From contig JAKAWV010000001.1 in NCBI GenBank assembly GCA_021827205.1, positions 124,001 through 188,000 on the forward strand: 64,000 bases of DNA, written 5' to 3'. Shown here in pieces: positions 37,295-46,232 of this stretch. Each line of letters starts with the position of its first letter. Within the stretch, counting starts at the first letter, position 1. This stretch comes from Pseudomonadota bacterium (GTDB lineage: Bacteria; Pseudomonadota; Gammaproteobacteria; Xanthomonadales; Rhodanobacteraceae). Below the pieces are notes generated by a model. It was not told the DNA's origin and ran no database searches. It saw only the letters and a list, made by a program, of their open reading frames with translations. The translations under genes were made by a program, and so were the position numbers.

Positions 37295-38158
37295 ATGATC
37301 CGCAGCATGACCGCCTACGCCCAGGTTGAAGGCGACACCCCGCTGGGGCGCGTTGCCGTGGAGCTGCGCGGCGTCAACCACCGCTATCTCGAACTCGGCC
37401 TGCGCCTGCCCGATGAGTTGCGTGCGCAGGAAGGCGCGCTGCGCGAGCGCGCCACGCAGCGCATCGCGCGCGGCAAGCTGGACTTGGCACTGCGTCTGCG
37501 CGGCCCGGCGCACGGTGCGCCCGAGCTGCGCCTCAACGAGCCCTATCTCAAGCAGCTCTCCGATTTGTCGATGCACATGTCCGCGCGCTTTCCTGATTTG
37601 CTGGTTGATTTCAGCGAGCTGTTGCGTATGCCGGGCGTGATCGATTCCAGCGAGCCGGATCAGGTGGCGCTGACGCAGGCCGTGCTGGCGCTGCTCGACC
37701 AGGCGCTGGATGCCTTGCTCGATGCGCGTCAGCGCGAGGGTGCGCGCCTCGCGCAAGCCATGTTCGAGCGGCTCGATGCGATCGCGGCGCAAGTGGCCGC
37801 GGTGCGCTCCGTCATGCCCGAGATTCGCGCCCGGCAGCGTGCGCGTATCGACACCTTGCTGGCCGAACTGCGCGACGCCAGCGAGCCGCAGCGCATCGAG
37901 AAGGAACTGGTCGCGCAACTGCTGCGCATGGATGTGGATGAGGAACTCGATCGCCTCGATGTGCATCTCGCCGAAGCGCGTCGCGTGCTGGCACTGGATG
38001 AACCGGTCGGGCGGCGCCTGGATTTCCTGCTGCAGGAGTTCAACCGCGAGGCCAACACGCTGGGTTCCAAGTCGATCGATGTGCGCACCAGCAACGCCAG
38101 CATCGAACTGAAGGTGCTGATCGAGCAGGTGCGCGAGCAGGTACAGAACATTGAGTAA
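37295..38158 (+). CDS. yicC: YicC-family endoribonuclease
   Basis: A 287-residue protein, the same length as E. coli YicC. N-terminal [30 protein letters not shown] and the C-terminal [22 protein letters not shown] are hallmarks. YicC-like proteins were shown to be a distinct endoribonuclease family acting on small RNAs. An in-frame ATG two codons upstream exists, but the conserved MIRSMTAY start is preferred. gmk follows 54 nt downstream. Confidence 0.92.
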   Translation: MIRSMTAYAQVEGDTPLGRVAVELRGVNHRYLELGLRLPDELRAQEGALRERATQRIARGKLDLALRLRGPAHGAPELRLNEPYLKQLSDLSMHMSARFPDLLVDFSELLRMPGVIDSSEPDQVALTQAVLALLDQALDALLDARQREGARLAQAMFERLDAIAAQVAAVRSVMPEIRARQRARIDTLLAELRDASEPQRIEKELVAQLLRMDVDEELDRLDVHLAEARRVLALDEPVGRRLDFLLQEFNREANTLGSKSIDVRTSNASIELKVLIEQVREQVQNIE

Positions 38159-38212
38159 GCGTGCGCGAGCCTTGTCGCCGTGGCGCGCATCGCGCCAGCG
38201 CCGGGCACGGGC

Positions 38213-38830
38213 ATGAGCGGTGTGCTGCTGATCGTCGCGGCACCGTCGGGCGCGGGCAAATCCACGCTGGTCAACGCGCTGCTCGCGCGCGAGCCGGACA
38301 TGCAATTGTCGATCTCGCACACCACGCGCGCGCCGCGTCCCGGCGAGAGCGAAGGGTGCCACTATCATTTCGTCGCGCGCGCCGAATTCAGTGCGCGCGT
38401 CGTGGCGGGCGATTTCCTGGAGCATGCCGAGGTGCACGGCAACGGCTATGGCACCGCGCGCGCGCCCATAATGCAAGCGCTGGCGGCTGGCCGCGACGTG
38501 ATTCTGGAGATCGACTGGCAGGGCGCGCGCCAGGTGCGCGCCAGCATGCCGGAGGCGGTCAGCGCGTTCATTCTGCCGCCCTCGCGCGTCGAGCTGGAGC
38601 GTCGCCTGCGCGCGCGCGCCACCGACAGCGAGGCGACCATCGCGCGGCGTCTGGCCGGCTCGCGCGAGGAAATGCTGCACGCGCTGGAGTTCGATTATCT
38701 GCTGGTCAACGATCGCTTCGAGCAGGCTCTGGATGACTTGCGTGCCATCGTGCGCGCCGAACGCCTGCGCGTGGCGCGCGCGCACCGGCTTCACGCGGCG
38801 CTGCTGCAGGATTTGCTGAAATCCCCATGA
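38213..38830 (+). CDS. gmk: Guanylate kinase
   Basis: Phosphorylates GMP to GDP, 205 residues. The P-loop APSGAGKST is at 10-18; ISHTTRAPRPGE and GCHYHFV form the GMP-binding site; DVILEIDWQGARQVR is the nucleoside kinase signature. ATG 38213 is chosen over an in-frame ATG 33 nt upstream because the family begins directly before the first strand. In E. coli gmk precedes rpoZ-spoT; here the Mla genes are inserted between gmk and rpoZ. Confidence 0.95.
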   Translation: MSGVLLIVAAPSGAGKSTLVNALLAREPDMQLSISHTTRAPRPGESEGCHYHFVARAEFSARVVAGDFLEHAEVHGNGYGTARAPIMQALAAGRDVILEIDWQGARQVRASMPEAVSAFILPPSRVELERRLRARATDSEATIARRLAGSREEMLHALEFDYLLVNDRFEQALDDLRAIVRAERLRVARAHRLHAALLQDLLKSP

Positions 38831-38887
38831 CTCGCCACGACACCGCGCGTGGTGTTCGTGCCCCCACTCGGCTAACTTGACCGGCCA

Positions 38888-39730
38888 ATGCCCGCCCCCA
38901 ACCCCTCATCCGTCGATTCCGCCGCCGCGCCGCTGGTGCGGGTGCGTGGCCTGACCACCGTGCTCAGCGGCCAAAAGGTGTTCGATGCGCTCGATCTGGA
39001 TATCGAGCGCGGCAAGATCACCGCGGTGATGGGTCCCAGCGGCACCGGCAAGACCACCTTGCTCAAGCACATCACCGGGCAGATGCACGCCGCCGCCGGT
39101 ACGGTGCTGGTCGATGGCCAAGATGTCGCGCGCCTGCCGCGCGAGGGTCTGTACACATTGCGCGAGCGCATCGGCTATCTGTTTCAGAACTCGGCGCTGC
39201 TCAGCGACTACGATGTGTTCGAGAATGTCGCCTTTCCGCTGCGTCAGCACACGCGCCTGCAGGAAGACTTGATCCGCAATGTGGTGCTGACCAAGCTGCA
39301 GGCGGTGGGACTGCGCGGCGCGGCGCGGCTGATGCCCAGCGAATTGTCCGGCGGCATGGCGCGGCGCGTGGCGCTGGCGCGCGCGATCGTGTTCGATCCG
39401 ATGCTGATTCTTTACGATGAGCCGTTCGTGGGTCTCGACCCGATCGCGCTCAACCAGGTGTTGAAACTGATCCGCACGCTCAACCGCGAGTTGGGCATCA
39501 CCTCGGTGCTGGTCGCGCACGAATTCGCCGCGGTGCGCGAGGCGGCTGATCACGTGCACCTGATCGCCAACGGCAAGCTTGTGGCCAGCGGCACGCCGGG
39601 CGAACTGGCGAAAGGCGACTCACCGTGGACCGCGCAGTTCTTTGGCGGCGCGCTGGAAGGCCCGGTGCCGTTCCAGTATCCGGCGCCGCCGCTGGCGCCC
39701 GCATTTGGTTTCTCCGGAGCCCGCTCGTGA
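38888..39730 (+). CDS. mlaF: Phospholipid ABC transporter ATP-binding protein MlaF
   Basis: ATPase of the Mla system that maintains outer-membrane lipid asymmetry, 280 residues. Walker A GPSGTGKTT at 49-57, signature LSGGMARR, Walker B MLILYDEPFVGLDP. A C-terminal extension after about residue 250 ends in a proline-rich tail. Its stop overlaps the GTG start of mlaE (GTGA), so the two membrane-complex components are translated together. Confidence 0.94.
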   Translation: MPAPNPSSVDSAAAPLVRVRGLTTVLSGQKVFDALDLDIERGKITAVMGPSGTGKTTLLKHITGQMHAAAGTVLVDGQDVARLPREGLYTLRERIGYLFQNSALLSDYDVFENVAFPLRQHTRLQEDLIRNVVLTKLQAVGLRGAARLMPSELSGGMARRVALARAIVFDPMLILYDEPFVGLDPIALNQVLKLIRTLNRELGITSVLVAHEFAAVREAADHVHLIANGKLVASGTPGELAKGDSPWTAQFFGGALEGPVPFQYPAPPLAPAFGFSGARS

Positions 39731-40500
39731 AGCAACTCGCCGTGCGTTTATTCGATCCCCTGCTCGATGGCCTTGCCAATATCGGCCGCACCGGCCTGTT
39801 TCTGCTTGGACTGCTGACTGCGTTGCCACGCGGGCTCACCTATCCGCGCGAGTTGCTGCGGCAGCTCTGGTTTGTCGGCGCCAAGAGCCTGATCATCATC
39901 ATGATCAGCGGCTTGTTCGTGGGCATGGTGTTGTCGCTGCAGTTGTACTACACGCTGTCGATTTTCGGTGGTACTTCGGCGCTGGGTACGGTGATTGCGT
40001 TGTCCCTTTACCGCGAGTTGGGTCCGGTGGTCACCGCGCTGCTGTTCGCCGGGCGCGCCGGTACCGCGATTACCGCCGAGGTCGGGCTGATGCGCGCCAC
40101 CGATCAGCTCTCGGCGATGGAGATGATGGCGGTTGACCCGATGGCCTTTGTTGCCTCGCCGCGCTTCCTGGCCGGGGTGATCGCCATGCCGCTGCTGGTG
40201 GCGGTGTTCAATCTCATGGGCATCTTCGGTGGGCACCTGATCGGCGTGACTTGGCTGGGCATCGACAACGGCACGTTCTGGTCCAACATGACCTCCAACG
40301 TGGGCGTATGGAAGGACGTGATCAACGGCGAGTGGAAGGCGCTGGTGTTCGGCGTCTTTATCAGCCTGATCGCCGTGTATCAGGGCTATACCGCGCCACC
40401 GACCAGCGAGGGCGTGGCCAATGCCACCACGCGCACCGTGGTGAGCAGTTCCATCGCCATTCTGGCGCTGGATTTCGTCATGACCGCCTTTTTGATGTGA
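39727..40500 (+). CDS. mlaE: Phospholipid ABC transporter permease MlaE
   Basis: Inner-membrane permease of 257 residues with about five to six hydrophobic helices. The conserved YRELGPVVTALLFAGRAGTA and EVGLMRATDQLSAMEMMAVDP motifs identify MlaE. GTG at 39727 overlapping the mlaF stop is the best start; N-terminal VKQLAVRLFDP agrees with homologues. mlaD follows after 16 nt. Confidence 0.95.
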   Translation: MKQLAVRLFDPLLDGLANIGRTGLFLLGLLTALPRGLTYPRELLRQLWFVGAKSLIIIMISGLFVGMVLSLQLYYTLSIFGGTSALGTVIALSLYRELGPVVTALLFAGRAGTAITAEVGLMRATDQLSAMEMMAVDPMAFVASPRFLAGVIAMPLLVAVFNLMGIFGGHLIGVTWLGIDNGTFWSNMTSNVGVWKDVINGEWKALVFGVFISLIAVYQGYTAPPTSEGVANATTRTVVSSSIAILALDFVMTAFLM

Positions 40501-40516
40501 ACACTTGGACATTGCC

Positions 40517-41002
40517 ATGAATCCCCGTCGTTCCTACGCTGCCGGCACCGGCCTATTCATCCTTCTCGGTTTCGCCGCGCTGGCTTATCTGGCCACGCAA
40601 ACCACGTCCCTGGTCAATTTCGACAGTGGGCCCAGCTATGATGTCACCGCCGAGTTCGCCAACATCGGCGGGCTGAAAGATCGCGCACCGGTCAAGCTCG
40701 CGGGTGTGCGCATCGGCACGGTCAAACGCATCACCCTGGACCAGCGCAGCATGGATGCCAGGGTGACGCTGGCGATTTCCGATCGCTACAACCAGATTCC
40801 CGAGGATTCCTACGCCAAGATCATGACCAGCGGCCTGCTTGGCGATCAATTCATCTCCCTCTCGCCAGGTGGCTCGCCCAAGGTGCTGAAGAGCGGCAGC
40901 CTGATCGACAACACCCAGTCGGCGCTGCAGATCGAAGATCTGATCGGCAAGTTCATGACCGGCAGCGGCGGTAGCAAGGCTGGCTCGAGCGGCAAAAAAT
41001 AA
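40517..41002 (+). CDS. mlaD: MCE-domain lipid-binding protein MlaD
   Basis: A 161-residue periplasmic protein anchored by one N-terminal helix (about 11-28), followed by an MCE domain (about 38-115) with DVTAEFANIGGLKDRAPVKL and IMTSGLLGDQFI. It forms the hexameric ring on MlaFE through which phospholipids pass to MlaC. The C terminus is Gly/Ser/Lys-rich. ATG 40517 lies 16 nt after mlaE; a TTG four codons earlier is possible but unlikely. Confidence 0.94.
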   Translation: MNPRRSYAAGTGLFILLGFAALAYLATQTTSLVNFDSGPSYDVTAEFANIGGLKDRAPVKLAGVRIGTVKRITLDQRSMDARVTLAISDRYNQIPEDSYAKIMTSGLLGDQFISLSPGGSPKVLKSGSLIDNTQSALQIEDLIGKFMTGSGGSKAGSSGKK

Positions 41003-41031
41003 CGTCCCGTCACGCGCGCGGAAACAAGCCC

Positions 41032-41736
41032 ATGAACATGATTCGTCCCGTCTGCAAGTTCAGCGCCATCGCGCTTGCCGTGAGCTTGGCGATTGGCGCT
41101 GTGGCCCTGCCTGCCAGCGCGCAGGCGCAAACGCCGCCCGCACCCGCTCCAACGCCAGTCGCGGCGCAGACGCCACAGCAAATCGTGCAGCAGATCGCCG
41201 ATGCGATCGGCGCCGCGCTCAAGGGCCATCGCGATGAATACAAGAAAGACAAGCCCAAGCTGGTGGCCTTGATCAACTCAGTACTGCTGCCGCATTTCGA
41301 TACCAGCTATGCGGCGATCCTGGTGCTGGGGCGTTACGCACGCACCGCCACGCCGGAGCAGATCAATCGCTTCCGGGAGGCGTTCTACGACGCATTGATC
41401 GACCGCTATGCCGATGGCCTGATCGATTATCGCGAGGGTCGCGTCACCATCCTGCCTTCGCGCGGTACCAGCGATGACGGACGCCGTGCGCTGGTGCGCT
41501 CCGAGGTCGCCCTCGACAATGGCAAGAAGATCGCGGTCAACTACGTGTTTCGCCGCACAGCCGATGGCCAGTGGAAGGCATTCGACGTGGTCATCGAGGG
41601 CATTTCCTACATCGCCAGCTATCGCAGCCAGGTCGGCGAGGAGATTCGCCATACCAGCCTCAATGCGCTGATCACGCGCCTGCAAAGCGAGGGCGGCAAG
41701 GCCATCAACAGCATGAAGAAGCAGGATACGCATTGA
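41032..41736 (+). CDS. mlaC: Periplasmic phospholipid-binding protein MlaC
   Basis: A 234-residue shuttle carrying phospholipid between MlaA-porin and MlaFEDB. A signal peptide runs to about residue 32 (ALPASAQAQ), followed by an Ala/Pro linker and the MlaC domain with PHFDTSYAAILVLGRYARTATPEQ, RYADGLIDY and WKAFDVVIEGIS. Its stop overlaps the mlaB ATG by one base (TGATG). Confidence 0.93.
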   Translation: MNMIRPVCKFSAIALAVSLAIGAVALPASAQAQTPPAPAPTPVAAQTPQQIVQQIADAIGAALKGHRDEYKKDKPKLVALINSVLLPHFDTSYAAILVLGRYARTATPEQINRFREAFYDALIDRYADGLIDYREGRVTILPSRGTSDDGRRALVRSEVALDNGKKIAVNYVFRRTADGQWKAFDVVIEGISYIASYRSQVGEEIRHTSLNALITRLQSEGGKAINSMKKQDTH

Positions 41737-42050
41737 TGAGCGTCGCCGGGCTCGAAGTCAGCGTCGACGGCGATGTCCTGCGACTCGCTGGACGGCTTGA
41801 CTTCGGCAATGCCGCAGCGGCTTATCGCACTATCGGCGCGCGCCTGGCCGCTGGCATTGCACGCATTGATCTGAGCGCGCTGGGTCAAGCCGACAGCGCC
41901 ACGCTGGCTTGTCTGCTGGCGTGGCGCGCGCAGAGCGAGCATGCCGGGCGCGCGCTGGTATTTTCCGCCGTACCCGAAAGCCTGCGCGCCTTGGCGCAGG
42001 TCAGTGGTGTTGACGTGCTGCTGCGGGACGCCACGCCCGCGGCGGTCTGA
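41736..42050 (+). CDS. mlaB: STAS-domain protein MlaB
   Basis: A 104-residue cytosolic STAS domain that binds MlaF and stabilises the transporter. GRLDFGNAAAAYR and a IDLSALGQADSATLACLLAW strand-helix, with the conserved DS(A/S) turn, are visible. It is the last gene of mlaFEDCB and lies 32 nt from the convergent mlaA stop, which has no obvious terminator between. Confidence 0.9.
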   Translation: MSVAGLEVSVDGDVLRLAGRLDFGNAAAAYRTIGARLAAGIARIDLSALGQADSATLACLLAWRAQSEHAGRALVFSAVPESLRALAQVSGVDVLLRDATPAAV

Positions 42051-42082
42051 GCCGCCTTGCACAAAGAGCGGGTTGCACTCGC

Positions 42083-43108
42083 TCAGCCACCGCTTGCACT
42101 GGTCGCCGGAGCCGGCGTGAGAATCAAAGACCCCTGCGCACGCGCGCTGCTGGCAGCAGGCGCCACGCTCGCGGCATGCGCTGGCGCCACCGAACCTGCC
42201 GGTGTCGGGGCGATCGAGGCGGGAACTGCGGGTTGCGCCGAGGCTGCAGCAGCCGGTGTCGAGGCGCTTTTCGTCACTGGCGTGGCGTGGGCTTGATCGT
42301 AGGCGCGCTGCCGCGCCAGCAACGCCCCCATATCCGATTCGCCGCCCCCATTGTCGCTGCCGCCAGCACCGCCGCTGTTCAAATTCTCCTGCAGGCTGAT
42401 CGGCGGATTGCCATGGTAGATCAGGTAATTGCGGCGCTGCAGGTAGGCATCGCGCAGCATCACGTACGGATCGTAGGCCGAACTCAGGAACTGATCGGTA
42501 TTGAGCAGGCTGGCGCGCAACTGCACCAGATACAGCGTGTACGGCAGGTACTCGGTGTAGTAGCGGAAGTGATAATCCCGCACCCAGTAACTCATCGGAT
42601 TCAGAAAATAAGTGTCGAGCAGATACGCGGGGAAACCGCGCATGCTGCTCGGACCCAAAAACGGTATCACCAGATAAGGACCCTGCGGCACGCCCCAACG
42701 CGCCAGAGTCACGCCAAAGTCGGTGGTATCTTGGTGCAGGCCCAGCTTGCCGGCTGGGTCGAACAGACCGGCCAAGCCGATCGTGCTGTTGACCAGGAAA
42801 CGACCGGTGTTCTGCGCCGCGCCGACCGGGCGCACTTGCAGCACATCGTTGACGATGCTGATCGGCATCTGCAGGTTGTCGAAGAAGTTGCTGACCATCA
42901 GGCGCACTTCGGCCGAGGTGACTTTGACATAGCCGCGCGCCACCGGCTTGGCGACCGCGTTGTCGAATTTCTGATTGAAATTGAAAATCTTGCGGTTGGT
43001 GGCTTGCCATGGGTCGTCATCGCGCGCGGGTTGTATCGCGCAGCCGGCAACGGCGACGAGCAGGGCAATGGCGGCGAGCAGGCGCAGAGCACGGGAGAAC
43101 GAGGGCAT
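42083..43108 (-). CDS. mlaA: Outer-membrane lipoprotein MlaA (VacJ) with long C-terminal tail
   Basis: Outer-membrane lipoprotein that removes misplaced phospholipids from the outer leaflet, 341 residues. Lipobox VAVAGC with Cys23. The MlaA domain spans about 30-240 (DPWQATNRKIFNFNQKFDNAV, FDPAGKLGLHQDTTDFG, YLVIPFLGPSS). A low-complexity Ala/Pro/Ser tail of about 98 residues (244-341) exceeds the usual length (E. coli 251). It is convergent with mlaFEDCB, so all Mla parts sit together. Confidence 0.93.
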   Translation of the reverse strand: MPSFSRALRLLAAIALLVAVAGCAIQPARDDDPWQATNRKIFNFNQKFDNAVAKPVARGYVKVTSAEVRLMVSNFFDNLQMPISIVNDVLQVRPVGAAQNTGRFLVNSTIGLAGLFDPAGKLGLHQDTTDFGVTLARWGVPQGPYLVIPFLGPSSMRGFPAYLLDTYFLNPMSYWVRDYHFRYYTEYLPYTLYLVQLRASLLNTDQFLSSAYDPYVMLRDAYLQRRNYLIYHGNPPISLQENLNSGGAGGSDNGGGESDMGALLARQRAYDQAHATPVTKSASTPAAAASAQPAVPASIAPTPAGSVAPAHAASVAPAASSARAQGSLILTPAPATSASGG

Positions 43109-43241
43109 GATGGGACGATTGGTGAACAGTTGAGTTCAGGATTGTAACTTAGCCGGTATGTGCGGCATGCGTAATTGCCCGCTACCTTGACCGCAGGCTA
43201 CACTTACAGTCCGTTCAAATATTTGATGGGAAAGGTCTTTC

Positions 43242-43538
43242 ATGGCTCGCATTACAGTCGAAGATTGCCTTGAGGTGGTCGACAACCGCTTCGAGTTGGT
43301 GCTAATGGCCACCAAGCGCGCCCGCCAGATCGCCAAGGGCATCGAACCGCGCGTCGATCCGCAGCATGACAAACCCACCGTGATCGCGCTGCGCGAGATC
43401 GCCGAGCGTCGCATCGACCAGCCCACGATCGACGAGATCGAGCGCATCGAGCGCGAGCGCGCCGAGCGCGAGGCGCTGGAGTGGGCTGCCGCGGAAGTGG
43501 CCGCCGATGACGAACTGGGCAAGAGCGGGGACGATTGA
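43242..43538 (+). CDS. rpoZ: DNA-directed RNA polymerase omega subunit
   Basis: A 98-residue omega subunit. N-terminal [20 protein letters not shown] and ATKRARQI are diagnostic, and the [11 protein letters not shown] segment contacts beta'. The C-terminal part is an acidic coiled coil. In E. coli this subunit contributes to the ppGpp site, and spoT follows it here 51 nt downstream. The order rpoZ-spoT is conserved in gammaproteobacteria. Confidence 0.97.
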   Translation: MARITVEDCLEVVDNRFELVLMATKRARQIAKGIEPRVDPQHDKPTVIALREIAERRIDQPTIDEIERIERERAEREALEWAAAEVAADDELGKSGDD

Positions 43539-43589
43539 TGTCCCCAGACGGCTGTCCGTGCCGGAGAGCCGCGTGAAGCGGCGCGCACC

Positions 43590-45749
43590 ATGCCTGTGGT
43601 CGCGCCCGCCAATGACACCCAGAGCAGCGAACTGCCCGAGTATGTGCTGGCGCTGACGCGCCGACTCACCGACTACCTGCCGCCCGAGCAAATCGCGCGC
43701 GTGACCGCCGCTTTTCGCCGTGGCGCTGAGGCCCATGTCGGCCAGACCCGCGCCAGCGGCGAGCCCTACATCACCCATCCGGTCGCCGTTGCCGCGATAT
43801 TGGCGGACTTGCGGCTGGACGCAGAAACCATGATCGCGGCGATCCTGCATGATGCACTGGAGGACACCGCGTACACGCGCGCATCCATGATCGAGGAATT
43901 CGGGGCGCCCGTCACCGAACTGGTCGATGGCGTCACCAAGCTCGACAGGATGCACTTCGCCAGCCAGCAGGAGGCGCAGGCCGAGAGTTTCCGCAAGATG
44001 TTGATGGCGATGGCGCGCGACCTGCGCGTGATCCTGATCAAGCTCGCGGATCGCCTGCACAACATGCGTACCTTGGTCGCCAAGGACTCCGATTCGCGTC
44101 GCCGCATTGCGCGCGAGACGCTGGAAATCTATGCACCCATCGCACAGCGCCTGGGCATGAGCCTGATCAAGGCCGAACTGCAGGATCTGTGCTTCCGAGC
44201 GCTGTATCCGGATCGTTACCGCGTCATTGCCGAGTGCATCCGCGCCAGCCACGGCAACCGTCGTGAGGCGATGGGGCGCATCGAGAGCGCGCTGTCACTG
44301 CGTCTCGCTGCCGAGGGCATCACCGCGCGCGTGGTCAGCCGCATCAAGACACCGTGGAGCATCTACTCGAAGATGCGCGCCGAGCACAAGACGCTGGCCG
44401 GGATCATGGACGTGTACGGCTTTCGCGTGATCACCAGCAGCGTCGCGCACTGCTATCAGGCACTGGGCACCGCGCACGGTTTGTACAAACCGGTGGACGG
44501 GCGCTTTCGCGATTTCATCGCCATCCCCAAGGCCAACGGCTATCAATCGCTGCACACAGTGCTGTTCGGGCCGTTCAATGCACCGATAGAAATTCAGATC
44601 CGCACCGAGGACATGGACGCGGTCGCCGTGCGCGGTGTCGCCGCGCACTGGGCATACAAGACCGGCGTGGCGCCTAGTGGCGCGCAGGCACGCGCACATG
44701 AGTGGATCGCGGGGCTGGCTGACCGCGAGGCTGGCACGGCGTCGTCGCTGGAACTGCTGGAAAACGTCAAGGTCGATCTGTTTCCCGACGAGGTATACCT
44801 GTTCACGCCGCGCGGTGCCATTTTGTCGCTGCCGCGCAATGCCACCGCGCTGGATTTCGCCTACGCGGTGCATACCGGCATCGGCGATCACGCGGTCACG
44901 GCGCGAGTGGATGGCCATTTCGCGCCGCTACGCACGCGCCTCAGCTCGGGGCAGACGGTGGAGATCGTCACCGCGCCGTCGGCGCAGCCCAAGCCGCAGT
45001 GGCTGGAGTTCGTGGTCAGTGCGCGCGCGCGTACCGCGATCCGCAATTACCTCAAGCATCTGCAGCACGAGGATGCCGTCGAGTTTGGTCACCGCATGCT
45101 GGATCGCGAACTGGTGGCGCGCTCGGTCAGCCTTGACACCATTCCCGCCGTGGCGCTGGAGGCGACGCTGGCCGAGATGCGCTACAAGCGGCTGGAGGAA
45201 CTGCTGTCCGACATCGCATTGGGCAACCGCATGGCCGGTGCTGTGGCGGAGCGCTTCAAGATACTCGCCGGCGGACACGCGCAGACGCTGCTGGCCGCGC
45301 CGCGCGAGCGCCTGACCATCAGTGGCGCCGAACGCGGCGTGCTGAGTTTCGGCAATTGCTGTCATCCGCTGCCCGGCGACGCAATTTTCGGACACCTCTC
45401 GGCGGGCAAGGGCATCGTCGTGCATCGCATGGAATGCCCCAATGCCGCCGAACTGCGCAAGCAGCCCGAGCGTTGTCTGGAGATCGAGTGGGACCGCGAG
45501 GCGCGGGGTGATTACCGCGTCGAGCTGCGCATCGAGGTGCAGAACCGCCCCGGCGTGCTGGCCACCGTGGCCGCCGCCATCGCCGAGACCGGCACCAACA
45601 TCGAAAACGTCGAATATTCCGAACGCGATCTGGCGACTGCGACCTTGCTGTTCGCGCTGGAAGTGCGTGACCGCAAGCACTTGGCCGAAGTCATGCGCCG
45701 CGTGCGCCGCGCCAGCGTGGTCAGTGGCGTATACCGGTATCCCGTCTGA
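43590..45749 (+). CDS. spoT: Bifunctional (p)ppGpp synthetase/hydrolase SpoT
   Basis: A 719-residue RelA/SpoT homologue. The hydrolase HD motif is intact (His63, His87-Asp88, then Glu91-Asp92 in LHDALEDT), which distinguishes SpoT from RelA. The synthetase domain at about 230-350 contains RDFIAIPKANGYQSLHTVLFG. A TGS domain (about 395-455, DEVYLFTPRGAI) and a C-terminal ACT domain (about 645-715) regulate it. It makes and degrades (p)ppGpp in response to fatty-acid, carbon or iron stress. ATG 43590 gives the family N terminus. Confidence 0.95.
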   Translation: MPVVAPANDTQSSELPEYVLALTRRLTDYLPPEQIARVTAAFRRGAEAHVGQTRASGEPYITHPVAVAAILADLRLDAETMIAAILHDALEDTAYTRASMIEEFGAPVTELVDGVTKLDRMHFASQQEAQAESFRKMLMAMARDLRVILIKLADRLHNMRTLVAKDSDSRRRIARETLEIYAPIAQRLGMSLIKAELQDLCFRALYPDRYRVIAECIRASHGNRREAMGRIESALSLRLAAEGITARVVSRIKTPWSIYSKMRAEHKTLAGIMDVYGFRVITSSVAHCYQALGTAHGLYKPVDGRFRDFIAIPKANGYQSLHTVLFGPFNAPIEIQIRTEDMDAVAVRGVAAHWAYKTGVAPSGAQARAHEWIAGLADREAGTASSLELLENVKVDLFPDEVYLFTPRGAILSLPRNATALDFAYAVHTGIGDHAVTARVDGHFAPLRTRLSSGQTVEIVTAPSAQPKPQWLEFVVSARARTAIRNYLKHLQHEDAVEFGHRMLDRELVARSVSLDTIPAVALEATLAEMRYKRLEELLSDIALGNRMAGAVAERFKILAGGHAQTLLAAPRERLTISGAERGVLSFGNCCHPLPGDAIFGHLSAGKGIVVHRMECPNAAELRKQPERCLEIEWDREARGDYRVELRIEVQNRPGVLATVAAAIAETGTNIENVEYSERDLATATLLFALEVRDRKHLAEVMRRVRRASVVSGVYRYPV

Positions 45750-45783
45750 GCGCACGCGCTGCGCAGCACAACGGCGCGAAGTG

Positions 45784-45802
45784 GCGCTGTCTTTGACAGC
45801 GC
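45784..45802. repeat. 8-bp inverted repeat with 3-nt spacer between spoT and ridA
   Basis: GCGCTGTC and GACAGCGC are separated by TTT. No T-run follows on either strand. It could be a small hairpin in the spoT-ridA transcript or a binding site. It lies 34 nt after spoT. Confidence 0.4.
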
Positions 45803-45848
45803 GCGCGGCGATTGTTTCGATAAGTCACCCCCATCTGCGAGCAATGCC

Positions 45849-46232
45849 ATGAAGCGCAGCATCATCAGCAGTAGCGACGCACCCGCCGCCATTGGGCCTT
45901 ATTCGCAAGCGGTGCGCGTCGCCGATACGGTGTATCTCTCCGGTCAGATTCCGCTGGATCCGCGCAGCGGGCAGATGGTCGAGGGCGATATCAGCGCGCA
46001 GGCGCGGCAGGTGTTCGCCAATCTTGCCGCGGTCGCGGCGGCGGCCGGCGGCAGCCTGCAGCAGGCGGTGCGGATCGGCATCTTCCTCACCGACCTCAAC
46101 GATTTCGCCGCGGTCAATCAGGTGATGGAGGCGCTGCTGCAGCCGCCGTATCCGGCGCGCGCCACCGTGGGGGTGGCGGCCCTGCCGCGCGGCGCGCGGG
46201 TCGAGGCTGATGCCATCCTCGTCCTCGGCTGA
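45849..46232 (+). CDS. ridA: RidA-family reactive imine/enamine deaminase
   Basis: A 127-residue RidA/YjgF protein that hydrolyses 2-aminoacrylate and related imines. APAAIGPYSQAV near the N terminus, VYLSGQIPLDP and the catalytic arginine in YPARATVGVAALPRGARVE are all conserved. It lies between spoT and recG and overlaps recG by 23 nt. In E. coli trmH occupies this position. Confidence 0.94.
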   Translation: MKRSIISSSDAPAAIGPYSQAVRVADTVYLSGQIPLDPRSGQMVEGDISAQARQVFANLAAVAAAAGGSLQQAVRIGIFLTDLNDFAAVNQVMEALLQPPYPARATVGVAALPRGARVEADAILVLG

